Source of the DNA: a virus
DNA: 64,000 bases
Strand: one strand, 5' to 3'
IMG/VR virus record: IMGVR_UViG_3300044712_002706
Span: 1-64,000 of that record
In this document: piece by piece, positions 34,775 to 42,034 of the stretch
Position numbering within the stretch: position 1 is the stretch's first letter
Layout of the letters: each line of letters begins with the position of its first letter
Made by a program: the position numbers and the translations under genes
The notes under the pieces: model-generated
Told to the model about the DNA's origin: nothing
What the model saw: only the letters and a program-made list of their open reading frames with translations
The model's database searches: none

Positions 34775-35857
34775 TCAAATAATCGGGGCGATGAAGCGCA
34801 CATCGATCGGGGCGTTGATGGCTCCCGTCAGGATGCGTTTCACCGTGCTGGTCAGACGGCCCTCCAACCACTGGGCGGTGTAGAGCGAGGGTGCGCCGAC
34901 CAGGAAGATGTTCTCGGCAGCCTGGTAGCCAAGCGCCACGGTGTCGGCGACGAAGTCGGCGAAGGTGCCGCGGGGCATCTCGACCCGCAACTGCTCAGTC
35001 ACCGTCATCCACGCCCATTCGAGCGTTCGCCCGCCAGGAAGTGGGTCTGAACGTCCCGTTCCGGGGTAGTTTGGGTCGGCATTTTCTTCCGCAAGCGCTG
35101 CCTGATGAACCGACTCCGGTTCGGGTTCGAGAACTTCGTCTTCGAGTTCTTCCTTGGGTAGGTTGGCCCGTTCGAGAACGGCGGCGGGGATGTAGCGGCG
35201 ATGGGCTTCGGGCGAATAGTAGGTCGCTTCGGGGTAGTAGCGCTTCTGGATGTGGAGCGGCACCACGGAAGCGGGAAAACGTACCTTGCTTCGTGAGTCA
35301 TAACAATAGGCCACATTAGCCAAAACATCTGAGAGACTGAAACCGACTTGCACCGCCGTCTCAGTGGCACGTTCGGCATCTTTCACCCCCACTGCACGTA
35401 GTAGATCGAGGATCGAGGAGGATGGATTAAAGAGAATCTGATCTTTTAAAGATTCTTGATCCTCCTCCTCATCCAGACTAAACGACAAATTTGTCGTATA
35501 CGCCACTTTTTGAGACAAAGCGACATTTTTGTCGTTTAGTGATTTTCCGGTCAACTTTTCATCGGGGATGGGAAATCGCTCTGGAAAGAGAAAACGAACG
35601 CAGCCGTTTCGGTGGGTCTCTGAACGCAGCCAGGACAACCGTTCCAGGGCTTGCACATAGCGTTGATAGGTGCGCATTTCCAACCCGAGGAAATCCAGCA
35701 GCTCCTTGACGTCCATTTCAGGGGTGAAACGGTACTTGGTGTTCCATGCCAGGCCGTACACGGAGCCAAAGAAGTCCTTCAGAGAGGAGGGCACGGTACG
35801 GGCGTAGACGATGGTGCTGGGGATGGGAATGTAGCGGGGTGGTGTAGTGATGGTCAT
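34775..35857 (-). CDS. replication initiator-like protein (winged helix plus DnaA-N-like domain)
   Basis: 360 residues. An N-terminal winged-helix-like domain (about 20-110: SLKDFFGSVYGLAWNTKYRF ... LEMRTYQRYVQALERLSWL) is joined by an acidic linker (LDEEEDQESLKDQ) to a helical middle. The last 75-80 residues (WAWMTVTEQLRVEM ... FLVGAPSLYTAQWLEGRL) follow the pattern of the DnaA N-terminal domain, which recruits DnaB helicase. A specific DNA-binding head plus a helicase-recruiting tail is what an origin-binding initiator needs. Repeats inside its own coding sequence (35404-35545) look like its origin. Confidence 0.65.
   Translation of the reverse strand: MTITTPPRYIPIPSTIVYARTVPSSLKDFFGSVYGLAWNTKYRFTPEMDVKELLDFLGLEMRTYQRYVQALERLSWLRSETHRNGCVRFLFPERFPIPDEKLTGKSLNDKNVALSQKVAYTTNLSFSLDEEEDQESLKDQILFNPSSSILDLLRAVGVKDAERATETAVQVGFSLSDVLANVAYCYDSRSKVRFPASVVPLHIQKRYYPEATYYSPEAHRRYIPAAVLERANLPKEELEDEVLEPEPESVHQAALAEENADPNYPGTGRSDPLPGGRTLEWAWMTVTEQLRVEMPRGTFADFVADTVALGYQAAENIFLVGAPSLYTAQWLEGRLTSTVKRILTGAINAPIDVRFIAPII
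35404..35545. other. candidate replication origin inside the initiator gene
   Basis: A 16-bp perfect palindrome acgacaaatttgtcgt (35482-35497) and a pair of inverted 20-mers (35477-35496 and 35521-35540, 18 of 20 matching) share the half-site ACGACAAA. They are flanked by AT-rich sequence with further inverted repeats (atctttTaaagat near 35441; GGATCGAGGAGGATGG against CCTCCTCCTCATCC). It overlaps the part of the gene encoding the acidic linker. Lambda likewise has its iterons inside gene O. Function is inferred. Confidence 0.5.
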
Positions 35858-36123
35858 AGCTTCAATGTGAGTTGGACGAGATGGGGTGCGGTGATGCGAA
35901 GATCGGCAGCCAGGTCAACGAGCAGAATCAGCATCTCATCCGCAGCCTGGTCGTGGGCGAGACGCAAGTCCCCGTCTGTTTGGGGGAGGCGTCCCGACAG
36001 GACAGCAGCCATACCACGACCTTTGGGCGTGTTGGACAAGATGATCCACTGGTGACCTGGCTCGATGGTCGGGTCAGCTTCGGTGGTGATTTTGAGTTCT
36101 GGCGTGTCGAGGATGACAGCCAT
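35854..36123 (-). CDS. first gene of the minus-strand replication operon
   Basis: 89 residues, with AGGAGGTTAATC before ATG. Overlaps the initiator gene by four bases (ATGA). Beta-strand N-terminus (ILDTPELKITTEADPTIEPG) and a helical, Leu-rich end. No DNA-binding motif is clear. Its leading place may make it an operon regulator or initiator helper. Confidence 0.55.
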   Translation of the reverse strand: MAVILDTPELKITTEADPTIEPGHQWIILSNTPKGRGMAAVLSGRLPQTDGDLRLAHDQAADEMLILLVDLAADLRITAPHLVQLTLKL

Positions 36124-36142
36124 TGATTAACCTCCTGTGATT

Positions 36143-36241
36143 TGCTACAATAAGTCCGTGAAGGTGAAACTTTTCCAGGGTATGCACCTCCACGGTTTGC
36201 TGTTGGGCCAGACCTATCTTGATAGGATTCTGGCCTTTTTC
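36143..36241 (+). ncRNA. compact promoter-hairpin-terminator RNA before integrase
   Basis: An extended -10 (TGC TACAAT, 36143-36151) is followed by a stem ccgtgaaggtg / cacctccacgg (36156-36166, 36185-36195, one mismatch). A terminator follows: outer stem ggccaga / tctggcc (36206-36212, 36229-36235), inner cctat / atagg, then TTTTT. The predicted RNA is about 85 nt with no reading frame. It lies between the divergent initiator operon and the integrase, 44 bp before the integrase start, so it may be a free RNA or an attenuator of integrase. Confidence 0.6.
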
Positions 36242-36284
36242 TTGCACCCGGTCTGAGTCCTATATCTGACTAAGGAGAACAAAA

Positions 36285-37325
36285 ATGCAAGAACATCAAA
36301 CCCAAACTCAAGCCCATGTTGAGCACATGATGCGCACGCCAACCTTGGCCGATGCCGTAGATACATTTGTGCGTCTGGAGCTTGAACTCAACGACCGACC
36401 GGCGACAACGATCCGTTGGTATAGGATGCGGCTGGATGCAATGTCATCCCATATTGGGCCTGAGATGCCCCCGAATATGGTGATGGACGTTGACCTGCTG
36501 GAGTTCATGTCAGAGCTCAGACGGCGTGAGGTGCGCTATGAAAACGCACCGAGGCCGAAAGAGACTGGCAAGCTTTCCGTGAATACGCTGCGGGGATATG
36601 CCAAGGCGCTACGCCGGTTCTGGGCGTGGATGGAGCGAAAGAAATTCACCGAGGACAATCCTGCCAGTGATTTGCCGGTGCCAGGCAAGAAGAAGGTGGC
36701 AAAACGAGGGATCAGTGATGCCGACCAGGATGCGATGATTGCTGCATCTCGGCCAACCTGGGACGGTGGCCCACTCAGTGACGATGACATTCGCTCGTTC
36801 CGGGATTACGCCATTCTGTGTTTCCTGGACTCGACCGGCTGCCGATTGGGTGGCTTGGCGCACCTGACCCTGCGGGATATCGATCTGGATAACCCGAAGG
36901 AGAAGTTGCGTAAGCGTGCCTATGTTGTGGAGAAGGGGGATAAGGGGCGGTACGTTTTCATGAACGAACGCTGCCAGACGGCGATGAAAGCCTGGTTGCA
37001 GGTTCGCCCCCGGTGCGGCTCATCGAACGTCTTCATTGGCTATGTCAATGGTGCTGAGTCGTGGAAGAAGTTGGCTGAGGCCGGCATTTACACGGTGGTC
37101 AAAAAGTACGCTATTCTCTCTGGCGTAGCTTCAAAGCCCGGAGCCCTGTGGTCTCCCCATCAGTGGCGGCATCGTTTCGGGCGTCGTTGGTTGGAGCGTG
37201 GTGGTGATCTTTCCCGCCTGGCCCAGTTGATGGGCCATTCAACGGTGCAAATCACCAGTGAGCATTATGGTCAACTGGAGATTGACGTGCTCCAGGACGG
37301 CTACGACCAGATCATGGGTCAGTAA
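36285..37325 (+). CDS. tyrosine recombinase (integrase)
   Basis: 346 residues, AGGAG before ATG. N-terminal SAM-like core-binding domain (about 20-130) and C-terminal catalytic domain with Arg187 (STGCRLGGL), Lys in the KGDKGRY hairpin, His292 and Arg295 (HQWR), His318 (LMGHS) and Tyr328 (SEHYGQL). All catalytic residues are present. It carries out integration and excision of the element. It is followed by a strong terminator and then by a truncated tRNA-Leu, the likely att region. Confidence 0.93.
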   Translation: MQEHQTQTQAHVEHMMRTPTLADAVDTFVRLELELNDRPATTIRWYRMRLDAMSSHIGPEMPPNMVMDVDLLEFMSELRRREVRYENAPRPKETGKLSVNTLRGYAKALRRFWAWMERKKFTEDNPASDLPVPGKKKVAKRGISDADQDAMIAASRPTWDGGPLSDDDIRSFRDYAILCFLDSTGCRLGGLAHLTLRDIDLDNPKEKLRKRAYVVEKGDKGRYVFMNERCQTAMKAWLQVRPRCGSSNVFIGYVNGAESWKKLAEAGIYTVVKKYAILSGVASKPGALWSPHQWRHRFGRRWLERGGDLSRLAQLMGHSTVQITSEHYGQLEIDVLQDGYDQIMGQ

Positions 37326-37333
37326 ATCAGGAA

Positions 37334-37370
37334 TTCGCACTCAGGGGACAACGTGTCCCCTGAGTGCGAA
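37334..37370 (+). terminator. 17-bp perfect hairpin after integrase
   Basis: ttcgcactcaggggaca / tgtcccctgagtgcgaa, loop ACG, 8 bp after the integrase stop. No T-run follows, so it may act as a strong block, an RNA-stability element, or an arm-site near the attachment region. Confidence 0.65.
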
Positions 37371-37396
37371 TCTAGCCCTCCGAAGGCCGAATCAGG

Positions 37397-37402
37397 TATA
37401 AT
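37397..37402 (+). promoter_or_regulatory. -10 box of truncated tRNA gene
   Basis: TATAAT 31 bp before the tRNA-Leu-like sequence. No good -35 is seen 16-18 bp upstream. If active, it would now transcribe the tRNA fragment into the gene at 37534. Confidence 0.45.
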
Positions 37403-37433
37403 GTGGGGGCACAATTATGTAAACAAGTCTTTC

Positions 37434-37508
37434 GGGGCCGTGGCGGAATTGGCAGACGCAGGGGACTTAAAATTCTCTGCGTTTAGAATTCGCTAACCCC
37501 CATGCGGT
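37434..37508 (+). tRNA. tRNA-Leu(UAA), 5' part only (pseudo-tRNA / att remnant)
   Basis: Acceptor strand ggggccg (37434-37440), TG, D arm with GGCAGA, and an anticodon arm gggga-cttaaaa-ttctc with anticodon TAA (37468-37470) are all normal for tRNA-Leu. A variable-arm-like hairpin (gcg...cgc) and CATGCGG follow. Then the TTCGA T-loop and the matching acceptor strand (cggcccc) are missing and the sequence changes to AT-rich DNA. So the 3' third is gone, as at a recombination junction in a tRNA gene. It sits right after an integrase. Confidence 0.65.
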
Positions 37509-37533
37509 AGAACTTTTTAATTTAAGGTGCAAG

Positions 37534-37782
37534 ATGACTCTAAGCGATAGTCAGCAACAAAAACTTGATAAGTGGACAGCTATTAACGTGCATGGTTGTC
37601 CGATTTGCGGAAGCATTGATTTCGCTAACGGCGATGTTTTGTCGGGCGTAGTTGTTCAAGAAAGTAGAACAAGCGATATTAGAAGATTATCCTTACCCGT
37701 TGTTCAGGTTACTTGCAAAAACTGCGCTTACGTTATGCACTTTTCTGCTGATCGGATTGGTCTTGTGAGCCGTCCTGGGTAA
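37534..37782 (+). CDS. small zinc-ribbon protein
   Basis: 82 residues, AAGGTG before ATG. CPICG near residue 23 and CKNC near residue 63 form a four-Cys zinc ribbon around a beta region. It starts only 26 bp after the tRNA-Leu fragment, so it may be transcribed from the tRNA promoter. Its last 50 bp overlap the end of the convergent gene at 37733. Confidence 0.7.
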   Translation: MTLSDSQQQKLDKWTAINVHGCPICGSIDFANGDVLSGVVVQESRTSDIRRLSLPVVQVTCKNCAYVMHFSADRIGLVSRPG

Positions 37783-38086
37783 GCTCGACACCAGGATATT
37801 CATTTTCGTACATTCTGATATGTTTTCCGTTGGGCTTCGTGAGCAAACGATAGTTTTCGCCGAATGCGCTCGGCTCTTCAGTCTTTTTATCAAACGTGCT
37901 CTCGCCTACGTGCTCACCGCAGAAATCAGTTGCATCCACGGCGGGCCATCCCCATTCTCCTTGTTCCGGGCGCGGCGCATAGCGATGGCAAAAGCCCCAT
38001 CCCTGATCTTCTTTTCCGTCAGGGAGATATTTCGGTTGATAACATTTGCAGGTTTTACAGCGGGGAAGATCATTTACATTAGCCAT
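37733..38086 (-). CDS. Cys-rich protein near phage B repressor
   Basis: 117 residues from MANVNDLPRCKTCKCYQP. The longer upstream frame lacks a start signal. Cys pairs (CKTCKC, CHRY, CGEH) suggest a metal site. A CKxC ... GxC layout with WGWPAVDATDFCGEH is typical of small phage/plasmid proteins of unknown function. It faces the zinc-ribbon gene and may be co-transcribed with the repressor. Confidence 0.65.
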   Translation of the reverse strand: MANVNDLPRCKTCKCYQPKYLPDGKEDQGWGFCHRYAPRPEQGEWGWPAVDATDFCGEHVGESTFDKKTEEPSAFGENYRLLTKPNGKHIRMYENEYPGVELTQDGSQDQSDQQKSA

Positions 38087-38225
38087 TGCAGCTCCATGTG
38101 AGTTGTTTGGTGCCACCGGCTCGATACTCTTGGCGGGGTTGCGGGCCTGGTGGTTGAAATAGCACAGCGTCTGCTGGAAGTTTCTCGAAAAGTCGTGGCC
38201 GAAAGGCTGCGGCTTTTTGATTCTC

Positions 38226-38504
38226 CTACTCAGCTGCAGACGACTTCGAGACCTCGAATACATCACCAATGCGCAGGTTTAGCGCCTGCTCATCGGTCAA
38301 CCCCAGCCCGCTCGTCAGAATTCCATACAAAATAGACAAATCAACTGAATACATGCCTTCTCGCTTATCTTCGCTCTCGCTTAGATATTTCGATACAGCC
38401 TGCCAGCTATTTCCACTTCGTAGGCTAACCTGATGTACGTTTGGGGTTTTTCCGAGCTTCAGGATGTCGCCGCGGCTTTTCAGTCGAAACTTTCCAGCCG
38501 ACAT
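38226..38504 (-). CDS. phage B helix-turn-helix repressor
   Basis: 92 residues from MSAGKFRLKSRGDILKL, chosen for its AGGAG. An in-frame ATG 33 bp upstream also has a possible site. The core NVHQVSLRSGNSWQAVSKYLSES has the form of an XRE-type helix-turn-helix, followed by helices as in Cro/C1 proteins (LSILYGILTSGLGL). It is read away from the early operon across a pair of back-to-back promoters, the standard place for a lysogeny repressor. Confidence 0.7.
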   Translation of the reverse strand: MSAGKFRLKSRGDILKLGKTPNVHQVSLRSGNSWQAVSKYLSESEDKREGMYSVDLSILYGILTSGLGLTDEQALNLRIGDVFEVSKSSAAE

Positions 38505-38559
38505 GTTTTCTCCTGGTTGAATAAATCTTGTCAACATTCGTTTACATCTCCTAAAAAGT

Positions 38560-38649
38560 ATTATAAACCAGGCTTCGCAGAATGTCAACATACGAGTATA
38601 CCGACGCTCCTATAATCCTATTGACATAATATCATCATAGGCGTATAAT
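38560..38649. promoter_or_regulatory. back-to-back promoters of the lysogeny switch
   Basis: Minus strand: TTGACA (38583-38588) / 17 bp / TATAAT (38560-38565), reading to the repressor. Plus strand: TTGACA (38621-38626) / 17 bp / TATAAT (38644-38649), reading to the early operon. Both are full consensus. The 32 bp between the -35 boxes contain atacgagtat and a CGTATA motif that recurs at the plus -10, possible operator half-sites. An unusually strong pair that must need tight repression. Confidence 0.85.
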
Positions 38650-38777
38650 TTCAATCAGATAGTACATGAAATCTCACGCAGTAAATTCCAGGTCTCGACC
38701 GGGTAAACTCGGCAGACGGGTGATAAGACGTGAGCGGCGCTGAAGAACAGCGCACATTTCCCGAAAGGAGCGTTCGA

Positions 38778-38933
38778 ATGGAGTTTCTCAATATCTTGAA
38801 GGACATTGTTGGGGGGGGGCTTCCGGCGTCGGAAATCCCCGGGTTCCTGGCCTGGTTGATGGGCCGGAGTTTCTGGTTCTGGTTCGCCCTGGTGATGGGG
38901 ATCGTGGTGGGGGTGATCGTATGCAACCTGTAA
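38778..38933 (+). CDS. small membrane protein, first early gene
   Basis: 51 residues from MEFLNILKD after AAAGGAG. One membrane segment at the end (about 28-50, SFWFWFALVMGIVVGVIV). A leader of about 120 nt with a 6-bp hairpin (gcgctg / cagcgc) lies between the promoter and this gene. Its end overlaps the next gene by 13 bp. Unknown role. Confidence 0.6.
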   Translation: MEFLNILKDIVGGGLPASEIPGFLAWLMGRSFWFWFALVMGIVVGVIVCNL

Positions 38934-39844
38934 CTTACCCCCCACAAACGATTGAGCGGAAAGCGCCGCCAGCGCCCTCCGCTCGGTTGGTCAGCACCGA
39001 GAAGCGCAGAACCACTATCATTGTAGCAGAAAGCTACCCAGGTTGTATGCCCGATTTATCTGAAACCGCCTACATCCCCGCTGACATGAACTGGCGTGTG
39101 TTGACGCCCAGCCAGGCAGCCCGCACGATTGCGGCAGCCAACGAGCATCTCAGCCCGGCGTTGATCGTGGTGCGCAGCTGGACGCCGAAGGGCAGCGAAG
39201 GCCGGCGTGGGTGGGGCTACCGCCACAATACGTTTGTGATGGTGGGCGGGAAGGCCAACCCGTTGAAGTTTCGCCGGTCTTATGGCGCTGGTGCTCCTGG
39301 GGAGCGGGTGGAAATCCGCCACAACGGGGGCTGCCAGGTGTGTGGTGAAATCCACGCCGATTATGCGCTGACCTGGGCGCAGGCCCCGGACGGCTGGGTG
39401 CTGGCTTGCGGTGCTTGCGCGCAAGCAAACCTGCTGCACGTGCAGAACGTGGTCAGCCCGTTTTACTGGCAGGGCGTTGGGAAAAGCGGGATATCGTCGC
39501 TGTGCGAATATGCGGAACCAGCCTATGCCTACCGCATTTTTGTAGATTTGACCACCGGCGGCGACGTGGAAGTGGCCGGGTACGCTGAAACGCTCGAAGC
39601 GCAGGAAGCCATCGAAGACGGCATCACTGCGCTTCGAGCCTGGGTGCGGGAGCATTCACGGATGCCATCGCTGGAGGAAGCGGCGGTCACGCTGGCCTTC
39701 GACAGTGGGGATCAGCACCCGGCGGCGGTGCTGCGCAGCGAAAAGAGACGGATAGGAAACGTCCTTTCACGCCTGGGGGAATTCGAGACGTTCAACGGCC
39801 TGATGGCATTTGTACGCCAGACGAAAAACGGGGGTGAGCGATGA
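38921..39844 (+). CDS. early protein with two CxxC pairs
   Basis: 307 residues. The middle holds CQVCGEIHADY and, 25 residues on, CGACAQANLLH, together a zinc-finger-like site. The C-terminal part is helical (AQEAIEDGITALRAW ... LEEAAVTLAFD). It contains a copy of the recurring palindrome tgcttgcgcgcaagca in its coding sequence (39412-39427). Possible DNA- or RNA-binding early protein. No family recognised. Confidence 0.6.
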   Translation: MQPVTYPPQTIERKAPPAPSARLVSTEKRRTTIIVAESYPGCMPDLSETAYIPADMNWRVLTPSQAARTIAAANEHLSPALIVVRSWTPKGSEGRRGWGYRHNTFVMVGGKANPLKFRRSYGAGAPGERVEIRHNGGCQVCGEIHADYALTWAQAPDGWVLACGACAQANLLHVQNVVSPFYWQGVGKSGISSLCEYAEPAYAYRIFVDLTTGGDVEVAGYAETLEAQEAIEDGITALRAWVREHSRMPSLEEAAVTLAFDSGDQHPAAVLRSEKRRIGNVLSRLGEFETFNGLMAFVRQTKNGGER

Positions 39845-40056
39845 AGGACGATTTCAAACCGGTTGCTACGCTGCTGGCGTTTGTTGCCATCATCCTGATT
39901 GTGGCGATGATGCTCTCCTATGTCACACACATCCAGTCTGACAAAGGGTTTGTGACGGTTACGGTGATGGTCGGCCAGCGTGTGGTTGGCGTCAAAAGCA
40001 TTTGCCTGCCTGGGTGCGAACGTCCAACGGTGCCAGCGCGGGGGGTGGAGCGATGA
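39841..40056 (+). CDS. small single-pass membrane protein
   Basis: 71 residues, ATGA overlap with both neighbours. Membrane segment at about 9-30, then a beta-type outer part with two Cys (ICLPGCERP). Unknown role. Confidence 0.55.
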   Translation: MKDDFKPVATLLAFVAIILIVAMMLSYVTHIQSDKGFVTVTVMVGQRVVGVKSICLPGCERPTVPARGVER

Positions 40057-40460
40057 ACGGCCAGCCCAAGAAAATCACCCGTATTGACCTGGTGAACTTA
40101 CCCCACAAACAGGGCACGTTGGTCGAGAAATTCCAGGACGGCTGGACGGCCAGTAGCCGGGCGGTGATCACCACCACCAACAAAGAGATGACCTTTGCCG
40201 AAATCGTCGAGTGGTTGAAGGCCAACGAATGGCTGGTCTACGAATGGCCGGCCTGCCCGGAACTTGGCATCGAGCAAGGGGCGCGGGCATTCCGTGGCAA
40301 GCCCTTGCCGGTGCGTACCAAGAACACGCTGATTTGGTATCGTAATTTACTTGGAGAGCGTTTCGACCGGGCGATGAAAGACCGCCGCGACCCCTACACG
40401 GGCCAACTCATCCCGCTGCCAATCAATCTCTCAACGATTGACCTGGCGTTATATTTGTAA
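40053..40460 (+). CDS. early protein of unknown function
   Basis: 135 residues from MNGQPKKITRIDLVNL, start coupled by ATGA to the previous gene. Alpha/beta, Trp-rich (WLKANEWLVYEWP). A basic helix RNLLGERFDRAMKDRRDP lies near the end. No motif recognised. Confidence 0.55.
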   Translation: MNGQPKKITRIDLVNLPHKQGTLVEKFQDGWTASSRAVITTTNKEMTFAEIVEWLKANEWLVYEWPACPELGIEQGARAFRGKPLPVRTKNTLIWYRNLLGERFDRAMKDRRDPYTGQLIPLPINLSTIDLALYL

Positions 40461-40467
40461 AGTTTTA

Positions 40468-40509
40468 TGCCGGTGGCATCCTGGCAAGGCCGCCAGGATG
40501 CCACCGGCA
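40468..40509. repeat. 18-bp perfect hairpin next to a ribosome site
   Basis: tgccggtggcatcctggc / gccaggatgccaccggca with a 6-nt loop fills the 60-bp gap between two early genes. The 3' arm touches the AGGAGG of the next gene (start 40521). In RNA it could block ribosome access or mark an mRNA end. It is the longest perfect hairpin in the early operon. Confidence 0.7.
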
Positions 40510-40520
40510 GGAGGAACATC

Positions 40521-41327
40521 ATGGACGAAAAGTTGTTAGCTGAAATTCTGGCGCAGATGGTGCGGATTGCCGACTCGCTCGACATCATCGCCCGGGCTGG
40601 TGCTCCGCAAGAGCCGAACTACATCAAGCCGATTGGCGAGTATGTTGGGTTCGATTGGGCGACGATTGGGGCCACGGTGGTGAACAGCGACAATGACGGC
40701 CCGACGCACCTGGAATGGGGTGGGTTCATTTGGACCCGCCGAAGCCCGTCGAACAAGTTTGCTCCGGCCATCTGGTACAGCCGGGCGAGCGGGAAGGATG
40801 AAGAAGGGAACAACAACTACCTGAAGCTGATCACCTTTAAGACGATCAACGACGCCGACCCTATCCCTGGCAAAGTGGCGGCGGCCATTCCGCCGGCAGC
40901 AGCTCCGAAATTGCCGGTAGGGGGCCTTTCTCAGCCTGTTGGCGATGGTGCTGATAAAAAACCTTATCGAAACCATGAAAACACTACTTCAGCCAAGCCC
41001 CCCTCCCCCACCGGCCAGACGCCGCCATCAAATGGAAATGGCGAACCCAAGGCGGGTGAATTTGTGGGAACGCAAACCTACTACACGCTTGGAAGTGGTC
41101 GAAAGTGGAACCTTTCGCGTGAGTGGCTGGTTGAGATCGCTACCCTGGCTGGTATCAACACGCGTGTCGCCAAGCCGGATTTTTCAAAAGCATTTGCCTG
41201 GCTGCCCTACTTTGCTGAGGGGAAAGCGGGCGGCAAAGGACTGGCAGATTTGAAGGCGATTTTACAGCAGTGCAACATGGACGTGCATCAGGCTATCTCG
41301 ATGATGCGTGAGCAGGTGCGGCCATGA
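40521..41327 (+). CDS. early protein, two domains with Pro-rich linker
   Basis: 268 residues from MDEKLLAEILAQMVR, AGGAGG before ATG. Short N-terminal helix, a beta domain (about 35-110, EYVGFDWATIGATVV ... NYLKLITFK), a Pro/Ser/Asn linker, then a helical C-terminal domain (KWNLSREWLVEIATLAGIN ... ILQQCNMDVHQAI). The small beta domain with aromatic residues and flexible linker is reminiscent of single-strand DNA handling proteins, but I see no proof. Confidence 0.6.
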   Translation: MDEKLLAEILAQMVRIADSLDIIARAGAPQEPNYIKPIGEYVGFDWATIGATVVNSDNDGPTHLEWGGFIWTRRSPSNKFAPAIWYSRASGKDEEGNNNYLKLITFKTINDADPIPGKVAAAIPPAAAPKLPVGGLSQPVGDGADKKPYRNHENTTSAKPPSPTGQTPPSNGNGEPKAGEFVGTQTYYTLGSGRKWNLSREWLVEIATLAGINTRVAKPDFSKAFAWLPYFAEGKAGGKGLADLKAILQQCNMDVHQAISMMREQVRP

Positions 41328-42034
41328 AGTTCCCAGGCGAATCCCCCGCCCTCCGCCACCAGGCGGAGGGCTACCCGGCGCAGTGGGCCGGGCGTGTGCC
41401 CTTGCGGGTGCGGATGGTCAAAACAGCAACGGCGTGTTATCCATTCGGCATCCTCGACCGGGCTGAAGCATTGAAAGGCAAAGAATACGACGTGTACGTC
41501 AACAGCTACGGGGCTGCCAGCGCCATCGTCGGGCCTGATTCGCTGCTGGGCATCAAGCCGGATGAGTTCGAGATCGTTGCCTGGCATGAGCACATCCCCG
41601 ATGATGACCACGGCATGACGGCGGAGGAGTTCAACGCCCGCTACCCGGTCGGCACGCCGGTGCGTTATTTTCCGGTGTTTGGCGAGCCATTCAACGAAAT
41701 GACGAGAACCCGCACGCCGGCGTGGGTGCTTGGTAATGGTTCGCCGGTGGTGAGTTTGTGTGGGCGAGCTGGCGGGGTTGCGCTGCGCAACCTGGACGTG
41801 ATCCAGGGGGAAGAACCGGCGCTGGCCGTGATGAGCAAGGATGACCAGATCGCCAACCTGGTGGACGTGCTTTTCGAGACGATCAGCCAGGCGTGCGAGA
41901 TTGAAAACGGTGGCCTATTCGACAGCATGGCGCTCAGCGCTTACGCATCGGCGATGCGCCTACTGGCCGATTATGGCAAGATGGAAATCGTCGAGGAAGC
42001 TGGCCGGCGGGTTGTGGCACGGAGGACGAAATGA
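41324..42034 (+). CDS. early protein with two small beta domains
   Basis: 236 residues, ATGA coupled. First half: VRMVKTATACYPFGILDRAEAL and DVYVNSYGAASAIVG. Middle: YPVGTPVRYFPVFGEPFNEMTRTRTPAWVL, a strand set like a small SH3-type barrel. End: helical (DQIANLVDVLFETISQACEIE). Unknown function. Confidence 0.55.
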   Translation: MKFPGESPALRHQAEGYPAQWAGRVPLRVRMVKTATACYPFGILDRAEALKGKEYDVYVNSYGAASAIVGPDSLLGIKPDEFEIVAWHEHIPDDDHGMTAEEFNARYPVGTPVRYFPVFGEPFNEMTRTRTPAWVLGNGSPVVSLCGRAGGVALRNLDVIQGEEPALAVMSKDDQIANLVDVLFETISQACEIENGGLFDSMALSAYASAMRLLADYGKMEIVEEAGRRVVARRTK

